This document shows, piece after piece, positions 47,865 through 57,858 of a stretch of DNA of 64,000 nucleotides. The notes below the pieces were generated by a model. That model saw nothing but the letters and a program-made list of their open reading frames with translations, was not told where the DNA came from and ran no database searches. The stretch's first letter is position 1. Each line of letters begins with the position of its first letter. Source of the DNA: Cryptomeria japonica (lineage: Eukaryota > Streptophyta > Pinopsida > Cupressales > Cupressaceae); assembly GCF_030272615.1 (NCBI RefSeq), contig NC_081409.1, forward strand, positions 205,775,364 to 205,839,363. Direction: 5' to 3'. The position numbers were made by a program, and so were the translations under genes.

Positions 47865-50800
47865 TCAGTGAGTAAAAGATAGGGGTAGGACCCCTAACTT
47901 ACTTCTAAGATATTCAAAAGTGTCCTTTGGTAGTGGCTTGGTGAAGATATCTGCTATTTGCTCCTTGGTGCTAACATATTCCAACACCACTTTCTTCTTT
48001 TGAGCTTCTTCTCTAAGATAATGATATTTGATAGATATGTGCTTTGTCTTAGAGTGCATAATAGGATTCTTTGAAATATTAATGGCACTAGTATTGTCAC
48101 AAAATATAGTTACTAACTCGGTAACTTTTTCATTTATACCTCCCAACAGTTGTTTTATCCATGCAATGTTGGTACAATTCAATGCTGGAGCAATGTATTC
48201 AGCTTCTGTTGTTGACTGTGAAACACATCCTTGTTTCTTGCTAAGCCAACTCACTAGTCTTTCTCCTAAAAAGAAAGCTCCTCCACTTGTGCTTTTCCTG
48301 TCATCAATGTTGCCTGCCCAATCAACATCAGTATAAACTTTTCAATCAAAATCATTTTCTTTCTGATATACTAAGCCATAATCCTCTATGCCTTTCAAGT
48401 ATCTAAAAATTCTTTTGATTGCTATCATGTGTATTTCCTTAGGATCTGCAGAGAATCTTGCAACTATACCTACTACATGTGCTATATCTGGTTTGCTGTG
48501 AACAACATATTGTAGTTTTCCAATCATGGATCGATAGAGTGTCTCATCAACAGATGCAGATTCATCATTCTTTGATAATTTGCAGTTGGTAGTCATAGGA
48601 GTACTTACTGGTTTTGAAACATCCATTCCAAATTTCTTCAAGATTTCCTTTATGTACTTGGATTGAGTAATGAAAATCTCATTTTTCATTTGCAGTATCT
48701 GTAAACCTATAAAATACTTTATCTCGCCGATTAATGACATCTCAAATTCTTTGCTCATTTCATTTCCAAAGTTCTTGCATAAAGAGTCATTTCCACAAAA
48801 TATAATATCATCAACAAATATGGCTGAGATCAGTATTCCATTTTCATCATTCTTCATGTACATGTTGTTGTTCTCACTTGTCCTTATAAAACCAATCTTA
48901 ATCAAATAAGAGTGCAATCTTTCATACCATGCTCTTGGTGCTTGTTTCAAGCCATATAAAGCTTTGTTCAATTTACATACCTGATCTTTATTATTGTCTT
49001 CAACAAATCCTTCAGGTTGTTCAATGAAAACTTCTTCTTCTAATATTCCATTCAGAAATGCAGATTTGACATCCATTTGATATATCTTGAAGTTCTTGAA
49101 AGCAGCATAGGCCAACAATGTTCTAACTCCTTCAAGTCTAGCAACAGGTGCAAAAGTTTCACCATAATCAATTCCTTCTTCTTGAGCATAACCTTTGCAA
49201 ACTAGTCTTTCTTTGTTTCGAATGACTTCACCCTTTTCATTTAGCTTGTTTCTGAAAATCCACTTTGTACCGATTACATTTTTGTCCTTCGGTCTTGGGA
49301 TTAGTGTCCATGTGTCATTCTTCTCGATTTGATCAATCTCTTCTGTCATAGCATTTACCCAATCTTCATTGTTAAATGCCTCTTTTACTATTCTAAGTTT
49401 AAATTCAGATATCAAGCATGTGTTCTGTCTCAGTTTGTTCCTTGTCATCACTGGATCATCCTTATCTCCTATAATCTAACTTGGTGTATGATGTCTTCTA
49501 ACATACTTGGCTAATACAGGCTTGGTAGGCTCTGTATGATCTTCTTCATCACTCGGTAACTGGACATTCTCTTCATTTTCTTCAACAGTCTTCTCGGTAG
49601 GACTTCTCAGTTGAACATAGACAAATTCATCATAGTCTTCTAGTTCCTTGGAATTTCCTTCATCATTTCTTTCTGCAAATTCATCAATTTTCACATTTGC
49701 ACTTTCTACTATTTGGTTAGATGATTTGATCAGACATTTAAATGCTTTGCTTCTAGAAGAGTAACCTAGAAACATTCCTTCTTCACTTTTCTGATCAAAC
49801 TTGCCATTTCTATCATCTTTATGAATATAGCATCTACTTCCAAAGATTTTAAAATAACTAACATTAGGTTTCTTATCATACCAGATTTCATATGGTGTCT
49901 TCAAAGTACCTTTCTTCAATTGAACTCGGTTCAAGGTGTAAACAGTTGTGCTTATTGCTTCTCTCCAAAATGTTTGTGGCACCTTCTTTTCAATCATCAG
50001 TGTTCTAGCACAATCCACAATAGATCTATTTCTTCTTTCAGCTATTCCATTCTGCTATGGAGTTCTCGGTGTAGAGACTTGTCTTTTAATACCATGATCA
50101 TTGCAAAATAAGTTGAACTCATCAAAGGTGAACTCTCCTCCTCTATCTGATCTAAGACATTTCAGTTGCCTTCCTGTTACTCTTGCCTTGTACCATTTAA
50201 ACATTTGAAAAGCTTCTGATTCTTCTTTTAAAAACATTACTGACATCATCCTTGAATAGTCATCCACAAATAATATGAAATACTTATCACCATAATAACT
50301 TTGAACTTTCATAGGACCACAAAGATCAGTGTGCACTAGATCTAAAATTTCCTTAGAAGTGTAAGACTTACTTGTAAAGCTTGATCTTGTCATCTTACCC
50401 ATCTGGCATCCTCAGCACATAGCATTCTTAGGTTTTTCAAGACTCGGTAGACCTCTTACTCTATGCTTCTTACTTATTTTGATTAGATTATCAAAATTGA
50501 CATGACATAACCTTTTATGCCATAACCAGGTATCATCAATCTTTGCATGTAAACACTTATTTCGAGTTGAGTCAAGGTGAAATGTATTACCTTTTGTTTG
50601 TGTCCTAGTAGCAGCTAACTTTCCATTTTTGTCATGAACTTTGACAATTACTTTCTGAAATTCTATTCGGTAACCTCTGTTGTTTAGCTGTGCTACACTC
50701 AACAAATTGTATTTCAAACCTTCAATCCAATAAACATCATTGCATCTTGCATTATCAAGAAGTGTTATAGATCCTTTACCTCTTACCGGACATGGTGCAT

Positions 50801-52040
50801 CATTACCAAATCTAACATAGCCTCCATCATAATCTTCTAATATAACAAACTTGTGTTTATCTCCTGTCATATGATGTGAGCATCCACTATCTACAATCCA
50901 AGAATTATTGGTGTTTATGTGAGATATTAGGGCTTTTTCTTCATACCTTTCTTCATCTAATCCATCCTTGATAGCCACATAAACTACTTCCTCTGTATCA
51001 GTCTCATCTGATTTATCATCGTTAGATTGCTCATTAGCTATTAAGCATGTCTTTCTATCTCTTCTTCTGAAGTCTCGATGTCCTCTGTAATGATTATCTT
51101 TCTATCTGTTATCTCGGTAATCTCTTCTTTTAGTAAAATCTTTGTCAGGATAGTTAGAAGCCATATGTCCTATCTTATCACAATTGAAACATTTCAAAGG
51201 TAGTTTTCCTTTATACTTACCTTTGCCTCTCAGTAACCTTTTGGCTAATAGTGCTTCAAACTCTTCTTGTTTTCTGATTTCTTCATACAGTTTGTGTACT
51301 TCTTCCATGTTCTTCCGAAATCTTTCACTTGCTCCATTGTGATCTCCTTCAAAGTACTTATACTTTCTTTCATTGTAATCATTAGATTCATCAAGATGAA
51401 AAGAGCTAAATGCAGATTCAACTTTAATTACCGAAGATCCATTGTTATCAAAATTACTTAACTCAAATGCATGTAGCTTACCAATAGTAGTGTCTAAAGA
51501 AACTAACATATTAGGTATAGACCTCAATTCATTAATTGCAGAGACTTGGATTGCATAAGCTGGTAGAAGGGTTCTCAACAACTTACTTGTTATATCCTTT
51601 TCTTCAATAGTTCCACCTGCTCCTTTGATTTGATTGACAATCTCCTTTAGTCTTGTACTGTACTGAGTTATGTTCTCACCTTCATTCATCCTCATAGATT
51701 CAAGTTGTCCTCTCAGACTATCTACTTTTACTCTTTGAACATGTTCATCTCCTCCATATACTGATATGAGCTTATCCCACATTGCCTTTGCACCATTGCA
51801 TCCTTCTAGATCATTAAACTCTGAATCGGTCAATGCAGATGTTATTTCAATAATTGCTTGAATATGTTCTTGCTTTGCCCTTATCTCTTCCATAGTCAAT
51901 GGATAGGTGCTCGGTTCAACAAAATCATTCTCCGGATAGTATACAGCATATTCTCCAACTCCTGATAGATGTAGCTTCATCCTTTTCTGCCATGTAGAGA
52001 AACTTGATTTGTTCAGCTTTGTTGCATCCCTCTTATACAT
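47865..52040 (-). pseudogene. Copia E polyprotein: gag, protease, integrase, RT, RNase H
   Basis: One frame of ~1391 codons starting MYKRDATKLNKSSF at 52040. Gag ends in a knuckle CFNCDKIGHMASNYP whose final Cys is replaced by Tyr. Protease: SWIVDSGCSHHMTGD. Integrase: WHKRLCHVN..CQMGK finger, HTDLCGPM, LRSDRGGEF and [49 protein letters not shown] and [12 protein letters not shown]. RNase H: DWAGNIDDRKSTSGG, STTEAEYIA and KTKHISIKYHYLRE, ending FTKPLPKDTFE..SKLGVL. Stops at 51102, 50412, 50055, 49476 and 48342 break it; at least four fit CAG, CGA or TGG codons altered by transition. All core catalytic residues otherwise appear present. There is no envelope-like ORF in the 450 bp before the 3' LTR. 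Confidence 0.9.
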
Positions 52041-52104
52041 CTTTGGATCTTTAACTCAAGTGCCTTTAAACTTTCCTTCCGGAGTCCAAAGCTCCAATAA
52101 CAAT

Positions 52105-53633
52105 TGATAGTTTTGATAATTAATATAAGTACAAATCCAATAGTCAACAAGATGAGAGGGGGGGGGGTGGTGAATCATACAAACTTAATCATCCATAAAA
52201 ACATCAGACTCAACCTCGGTAACATATATATCAACAATATAACCAAAACTGTTAAACATGCAAACTCAAAAGCATATGAACAATATAAACCTCATAACAC
52301 TAGATTTAACGTGGAAACCCAAATAGGGAAAAACCATTGTGGGATTTCGGACCCACTAAGAAATATGCTCTTCTAGAGTATGCTCGATTAAAAGCAAATC
52401 CTGTTAAAGATTACAAACACATTGCTAGATGTGACCCGGTTAAGGGATTTCCCTTAGATATGTTAGGATCTTCACTTTGTTAGAAGTGACCTTGTTAAAG
52501 GATTTCAAACACTCAATGAGAATGTCACCTTGCTAGAGGGTTTACATATAAGACTGTTAAGTCCACTAGGTTAAGATATTTTCTATCACTTTCACAAAAT
52601 AACAGTAATAAAAATCTATCTACAACTTCACATCTAAAATGCTAAAGCAGATTCCTATTTGTTCAATACAATCTAGACATAGAACTAATCTTGTCTGTCT
52701 GCTGGGCTTCTATACTCTGTTATTCAAACAGGTCTTCAAGCTTCTGTGCTCGGTAATCACTATGTAGCATCCCTGTGCATACACTTGCCCGCATACATTG
52801 TTTATCAACAGTTTCCTATTTATAAACAATTAGATAACCACTTAATCTGCTTGATCACATTTCCCATGATCAATCATAGCCATCAGATCTTCAATCTTGT
52901 CCAGGTTCAATGCATCTTTCGATCTGAAAATGTTTTGCCCCGTCTTGGAACTTGCATACTAGTCTTGGAACTTGTGCCAGGGTATTGTGGTTCAATCTGA
53001 GCTGTAGATCTTCATGCCGACTTTTCATTGCCTTAGATTCGTTAACAAACTTATTCCACGGCTTACCAATCATTTAATCTGCTCCAGCTCATCAGCTTCC
53101 TTCATTAAATACCACATGTAAACATTTAATGCATTCTGTTATAGCTCGGTTACAACTCAGTAACAACTCGGTGAATACTAAACTTCACTCAGTAGACATT
53201 CCGCCTTCATTAACCAATAGCGATAACCTTAGGGTTTACCGACTAGGTTCTTTGGTTGATAACATAGTATAGTATTAACCTTTACAATTTACAACATATG
53301 TATGATGTTAAAACAATCTAAAACATCATGATCTCATCATTGTCTGACTCGGTAGTAGTTGCCCATTGAATACCTTATTCATCCCTTTATTCATCATATT
53401 CTTTCATGTGTCTTTTACCGACATCTTTATAATCTTCATATCATACTTCTCAAGATATGGCAACATCATACTAAATTAGAAAATCAATTTCTTGACATCA
53501 ATGACAAAATAATAATATCAAGACAGTAAAACATCTTTAATCAGTTATATCCATAATCATCAACAACCTTCTCAATATCCTTATAAAATGCCAACAATCT
53601 TTCATTTTCTGTTATAATGCAATATTGCCAACA
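52105..53633 (-). repeat. 5' LTR of copia element E
   Basis: 1529 bp, close to identical with 45861-47413. Contains a G run at about 52159-52166. Differences include fewer G residues and absence of one ~23-bp tandem unit present in the other LTR (near 46980-47030). Just inside it, 52087-52104 on the minus strand reads TGTTATTGGAGC, 9 of 12 identical to the initiator-Met primer site TGGTATCAGAGC, so it is a weak or unusual primer site. Confidence 0.9.
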
Positions 53634-53663
53634 CCCCCCTCTCAGTGATCCCTGATTCCAACA

Positions 53664-53727
53664 TTAGTAGCAATGGATGATACGCCTCTCAAAGAACCCA
53701 TTAATGTTATGCACTTACATAGATTTT
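53664..53727 (+). pseudogene. Element B integrase C-terminus, resumed after nested insertions
   Basis: Removing the insertion between 44908 and 53663, with one copy of TTAGT, joins the reading frame at SGAYKLVV to AMDDTPLKEPINVMHLHRF. That is a typical integrase C-terminal tail (a KEPxNxxxLHRF-like motif). The join independently confirms that the 44908-53663 block is one insertion event site. Element C begins about here. Confidence 0.7.
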
Positions 53728-55165
53728 GTAGTCACACAAATCTGTCCATTTTAATTAAATGAATATTTGCTATTTATTTGATTAAAAATCCACTAGCCAC
53801 CAGTTAATTAAATTAATATTTAATTAATTCATCCCCAAACATTCTTCTATTAATTAAATAAATTATTCAATTTATTTTAATTAATTCATTAAATCAAATT
53901 TCAATCAATTAAATAAATAAAATCAATTTATTTAATTAAATCCCCTTTTTCTCTTTTAAATAAATTAAATAAAACATTTATTTAAATCATTATCCCCACC
54001 CCACTTGCATTTTCCTACAAATGCAACTTGCACATATTTTGAAATAAATGAATTTTTATTTTAAATAAAATCCTATTTTCCCTCACCCACCAAATCCACT
54101 TGCAAAATCTAATCCCCTTCTAGATTCTTCTAACCCCTTCCTAATTAGCCTAATCCATCCCCTAATTATTGTCACATTCATAAGCAAAAGGGAGTCACTT
54201 CTCAAATGGCCCAAAGTCTTGGATAACCATTGAAGGTTTTCAACCTTCAACCACCAAAAACCCCAAAGTCTTTGAAAACCATTAAAGGCTTCCAACTTTC
54301 AACCACTTAATCCCCAAAGTCTCCAATAACCATTAATGGTTAACTCAAACCCTTCCACATGGTTAAAACATTTGTTTTGACTCAACATCTACCCAACCCA
54401 AGGGTCTCATCAGGTCATTAATGCTTTGACCATGATTATCTCTTAATCATTTGCACAAAGGTTTATCCTTGCATTAACTCCTAATCCAGTGGGTAATCCT
54501 AATTTAGACTTGACCCTTAGCCTTTAGATAACCATGAGGTCTTCTCAGGCCTTTAATGCCTCCAACCTCTTCTCTCAACCCAATCCTGTGTTGACACTTG
54601 TCACTATTTTATTGGTGCAAATTGTGCACATGGATCCCCAACTTTCAAGCTTGACCCTTGATTAAACCTTTCAATCCTGGCCATCCATTGCTCCATTTTT
54701 CCTATAAATAGAGCCCATTCCTTCATAATCCAGATCCTGAAAACTTGTATGCATCTAAGCTATAGACATTTTAGAGAGCATTTTAGCATAAGCAATCTAA
54801 CATCTTGTCTTTTTGGTTAAAATACATCATTTTAGCATTAGTATTAGCTTTTTATTTCACATTTAGAGCTATACTACAATCTCAATCCTCCATAAGCATC
54901 CATAGTGCAAAAAGCTGCTGAGAGCTACACTATTTTGGAACTTGGAGAGGAGAGGAACAAGGGAGAAGAAGCTAAGGCCATGCTAAGAGGCAGTTGGAGA
55001 TGTCTCATGATCTTTGTTTTACTTATTAGATATATTAGCATGTCTCTTTGTGTCTCTTTTGGAATGCCTTCATATGTTTAGTTTTAGATTGACTAACACT
55101 AATGTTTTGTATGTTTTTGTGTTCTTTGATCTTAGACTAACCTTGTGTCATTTAGGAGGGCATCA
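53728..55165 (+). repeat. 5' LTR of Tat element C
   Basis: Starts TGTAGTCACAC at 53728 (provisional, by similarity with the LTR start of element A) and ends GGGCATCA at 55165, two bases before the primer site. About 1.44 kb. It is rich in ATTAATTAAAT runs at the 5' end and carries TATAAATAG near 54709-54718, a likely promoter. The transcript would start a few tens of bases downstream. Confidence 0.65.
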
Positions 55166-55167
55166 TT

Positions 55168-55187
55168 TGGTGAACCCGACGTGAATC
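55168..55187 (+). promoter_or_regulatory. Primer binding site of element C
   Basis: TGGTGAACCCGACGTGAATC follows the LTR end by two bases. It begins with the TGG that pairs with a tRNA CCA tail and resembles Arg-tRNA-type sites reported for Ogre-like elements. The tRNA identity is recalled, not aligned. Confidence 0.6.
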
Positions 55188-55263
55188 AAACACGCAACCT
55201 TCTGATCATTTTTTTTTGAAATTAACATTTTGCTTGTTGAAATTGCCACACAGGTCGCGCTTC

Positions 55264-55514
55264 GGCGCTATTGAACGCGTTTTAGCGTTGTTGCAACAAT
55301 TTCTTTTAGCGCTATTGATCCTAAGATAGCGCTATTGGAAACATTCTAGCGCTATTGTCACAGTTTCAGCGCTATTGACACACTTCTAGCGCTTTTGTCT
55401 TCTTGGATTTTTCTCTTCTTTCAGCGCTACCGTTTAAATTAGCGCTTCTGCTCACGCAGACTAGCGCTATTGTATGAATCAGCGCTTCTGCAAAAACACA
55501 GAATAGCGCTATTG
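55264..55514 (+). repeat. Phased array of AGCGCTATTG motifs in the element C leader
   Basis: Twelve copies or near-copies of AGCGCTATTG start at 55264, 55284, 55308, 55328, 55348, 55368, 55388, 55423, 55441, 55463, 55481 and 55505. Five successive copies (55308-55388) are exactly 20 bp apart although the intervening bases differ. AGCGCT is itself palindromic. The period is not a multiple of three, so this is not a peptide repeat. It begins ~75 bp after the primer site, in what would be the 5' untranslated RNA. Function is unknown: a protein-binding array, packaging signal or structured RNA are possibilities. Confidence 0.85.
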
Positions 55515-57858
55515 CGACAGAGTGTCGCCCAAATTGACTTGTAACCAAAAAAATCAGAATTTAGGCTTGTGGAAGCCCCCCCTTTGAGCATTGATTTTAT
55601 TAACTTGTTTCTTTTCTTTGTGCAGGTTAACAACCCAACAAAAATCACAAAAATTTTCATTTAAGTGCTTAAAAAGAACTTAAAAACACAAAAGCAGTTT
55701 TTCATTGTTTTCTAGTTAGGCCTCATTTTCTTTGGTGCTTAAAATTAACAAACACAAAATTTGATTTCATTGCATCAATTGGGACCTAAAATTTACAAGC
55801 CACACTTCAATTTTTGGGCAAAAAAAGAACAAACCACTTGTTTTTGATTTATTTTTTTGGCAAACAAATTTTCCTTCAAAGCAAAACGTGTTTTTCATTA
55901 AGTTGACCAGGATTTCCCAATTCTAGATTACAAAACACATTGCCTTTGAAGTTAAAAAGAACACCATGACTGTTGGAGCAACATCTCCAAATAGTTAGAT
56001 CATATTGCCATGATGGATTAAAAAGAACAAGTGAATTTCGTGTTTGGCACGCTTGTGCACAAAAGTCAGTCGAGTGAACCTACTTCTAACACACACTATC
56101 CTCTCCCTTGGCTCTCATGGTCCTAGGTGCAAGAGAAAAGTGTTAGTAACACTCAAAATTTTATTTTTTTAAGAGAGGCCTGCCAAGGGATCGATACTCT
56201 TGGGAACGACCTCGAGCGGTAAATCCTTCGAGCCGCTATAGAAATCAGGTGAGAGCGAAAGCTGTAGCCTTGGGTATAGCTGTTCCTACAGTGTAACTGG
56301 CCGAAAGGACAAATGGGCCCCACCACCAGTTACAAGGCTCTTAAGTGAGTCACTGCAGAATGAACTTATGTCCAAAGCCATCGAACATGACTAGACACCT
56401 TTAAGTAGTAGCCCACCTGTTCTATTGATTGAGGATATTTGAGGTATAATTTAGTGCAAGAGCATAGATGGTTTTGCTCCCAAGATACTCACCATACATA
56501 TTTCCTTGAGTAGAAACATAGCTTTTTGAAAGGTCACTTGTGGCTTGATAAAAGTGGTGACTCCCCCATCATAGGGATCATCTATTTGTTATGCTCGTGC
56601 AAGACTTAGTATATCACATCCTTACCTGCCACGGCGGGATTCATAAGGTATGTAGTACCAAAGTCGAAGAAATATCAAGATGTGGGCTAAATTTATCACA
56701 ACTGGCCATTTGACCTTAGGGATAAAGAGTGTTTGAAGTGTGTTCGTTTTACAGACCTAGTGCGAATTGAGCCGACTTCAGGCTTTGGAAATACACCTTA
56801 AAATACATCTAAAGGAAGGGTCAAAAACAAGTCCAAGAATTGGGTTGATCTAGACCCATACTCATTTGTGCCTTTGAGGCTACAATTTTGTGTTTGTGTG
56901 CTTGCTTTGTTTTCTTGTCAAAGAAAAATCAGAAAATCAATCCCAAAAACAAAGTATTCATCCAACATCTGTCAACACAACCAAAAATACCAAAAACAAA
57001 GTGCAAACAACAAAGAGTCAAATTTTATGACCATTCTTCACATCTTGCGAAAGAAGAAGTGTCATCAGAATATCACCTTGAAAAGGAGACCACTAAGCTC
57101 AAAGGCTTTGATCAAAAGGAGGAAATTCTTCTATCTCAATAGACAAATCTTTGTCTCACATAGAGTCTTTCTACATCGCATGCGTCTATACCTTCAAGGT
57201 AAAACAAACGAGTTTGATTCCGAATCATTGAACTGCAGAGCTTTTATGCAATATAGAGCTTTGAGTTATCACAAAAACCAAGGAGGAAAGATTAATCCCA
57301 ACTTCTTCCCAAACATCTGTATCACCTACAACACAGCTCGAGAAGTGCCACCAACACCTGAAAGGGAAGAGATAGAGTTTGTCCCGTTTGTAACACAAAG
57401 TTTTTATTGAAGTTGAAAACATTTTCATCCATCATCTCACTCATACATCATCACTTCATCATCAATCCATCCCAAAACTCTCAAAACATTAAGAGGTTCT
57501 TGTCCCAAGATTCCTTTTTAGATATTGCTTGAAATCAAACACATCACATCACTTTTTAGATTGTTTCTACATCTAGGATAAGCTCATCCTAAGAGACACA
57601 TCTACGCAGGTTAAAACTAGTTCATGAGTGAATCCTCTCATTGCTAGGTAGTCAAAATCTGTAACACATCTCAGATTTCTCTACACCTTATCACATCAAA
57701 TCTTATCACACAATCAAGCAATTCAAAGAAGGAATTTTGGTAACATCTACCTTAAAAGTGTTAGAGATCTACATACCACCAATCCACTAAATCATCAATC
57801 CTTCATCAAACAACTCATCATCATCTTCAATCAACTTCAAACAAAACTCATAAACAAA
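55515..57858 (+). other. Long untranslated leader of element C
   Basis: Apart from the uncertain ORF at 56868-57410, this stretch holds no gene. Near 56160-56290 is GC-richer sequence with a possible small hairpin (arms agcgg and ccgct around 56215-56236). The leader length (~2.7 kb from primer site to gag) is typical of Tat-lineage elements. Confidence 0.6.
56868..57410 (+). CDS. Leader ORF upstream of gag in element C
   Basis: A 180-codon ORF (MPLRLQFCVCVLALFSC start) lies between the primer site and gag. Ogre-type Tat elements are known for an extra ORF of unknown function in this position, which makes it worth listing. However the composition (Lys/Asn/Gln/Ser-rich, A-rich codons) is also what a chance frame in this A-rich leader would give, and no domain was recognised. 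Confidence 0.25.
   Translation: MPLRLQFCVCVLALFSCQRKIRKSIPKTKYSSNICQHNQKYQKQSANNKESNFMTILHILRKKKCHQNITLKRRPLSSKALIKRRKFFYLNRQIFVSHRVFLHRMRLYLQGKTNEFDSESLNCRAFMQYRALSYHKNQGGKINPNFFPNICITYNTAREVPPTPEREEIEFVPFVTQSFY

Larger units (their letters stand above)
45861..53633 (-). mobile_element. Nearly full-length Ty1/copia retrotransposon (E)
   Basis: A 7.8-kb minus-strand element with LTRs 52105-53633 (5') and 45861-47413 (3'), both TGTTGGC...CTATCA. Target duplications CCCCC(C) lie at 45855-45860 and 53634-53639. The purine tract AAAGGGGGAGAT lies next to the 3' LTR. The polyprotein gag-protease-integrase-RT-RNase H occupies one frame, 52040-47865. It carries five internal stops and no frameshift, so the insertion is comparatively young. 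It sits inside solo LTR D, which sits inside element B. Lineage was not assigned beyond copia. Confidence 0.93.
44908..53663. mobile_element. Solo copia-type LTR (D), split by copia element E
   Basis: The LTR begins TGTTGGCAATTG at 44908 and ends CCTGATTCCAACA at 53663, with TGTTGG/CCAACA inverted termini. It is flanked by identical 5-bp target duplications TTAGT (44903-44907 and 53664-53668). Its ~980 bp are divided into 44908-45860 and 53634-53663 by element E. There is no internal coding region, so this is a solo LTR left by recombination between two LTRs. The 3' part has the poly-C/CTCTCAG motif common near copia LTR ends. Confidence 0.85.

Noticed and set aside
53728-55165. Reading this LTR as the 3' LTR of element B
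   Set aside because: No polypurine tract or stop/spacer separates B's integrase tail from it, and a primer site and leader follow it, so it is better explained as the 5' LTR of C inserted into B.
56160-56300. tRNA-like or ribozyme-like element in the Tat leader
   Set aside because: Only a five-base-pair hairpin could be drawn by eye; no tRNA boxes or known ribozyme core were seen.
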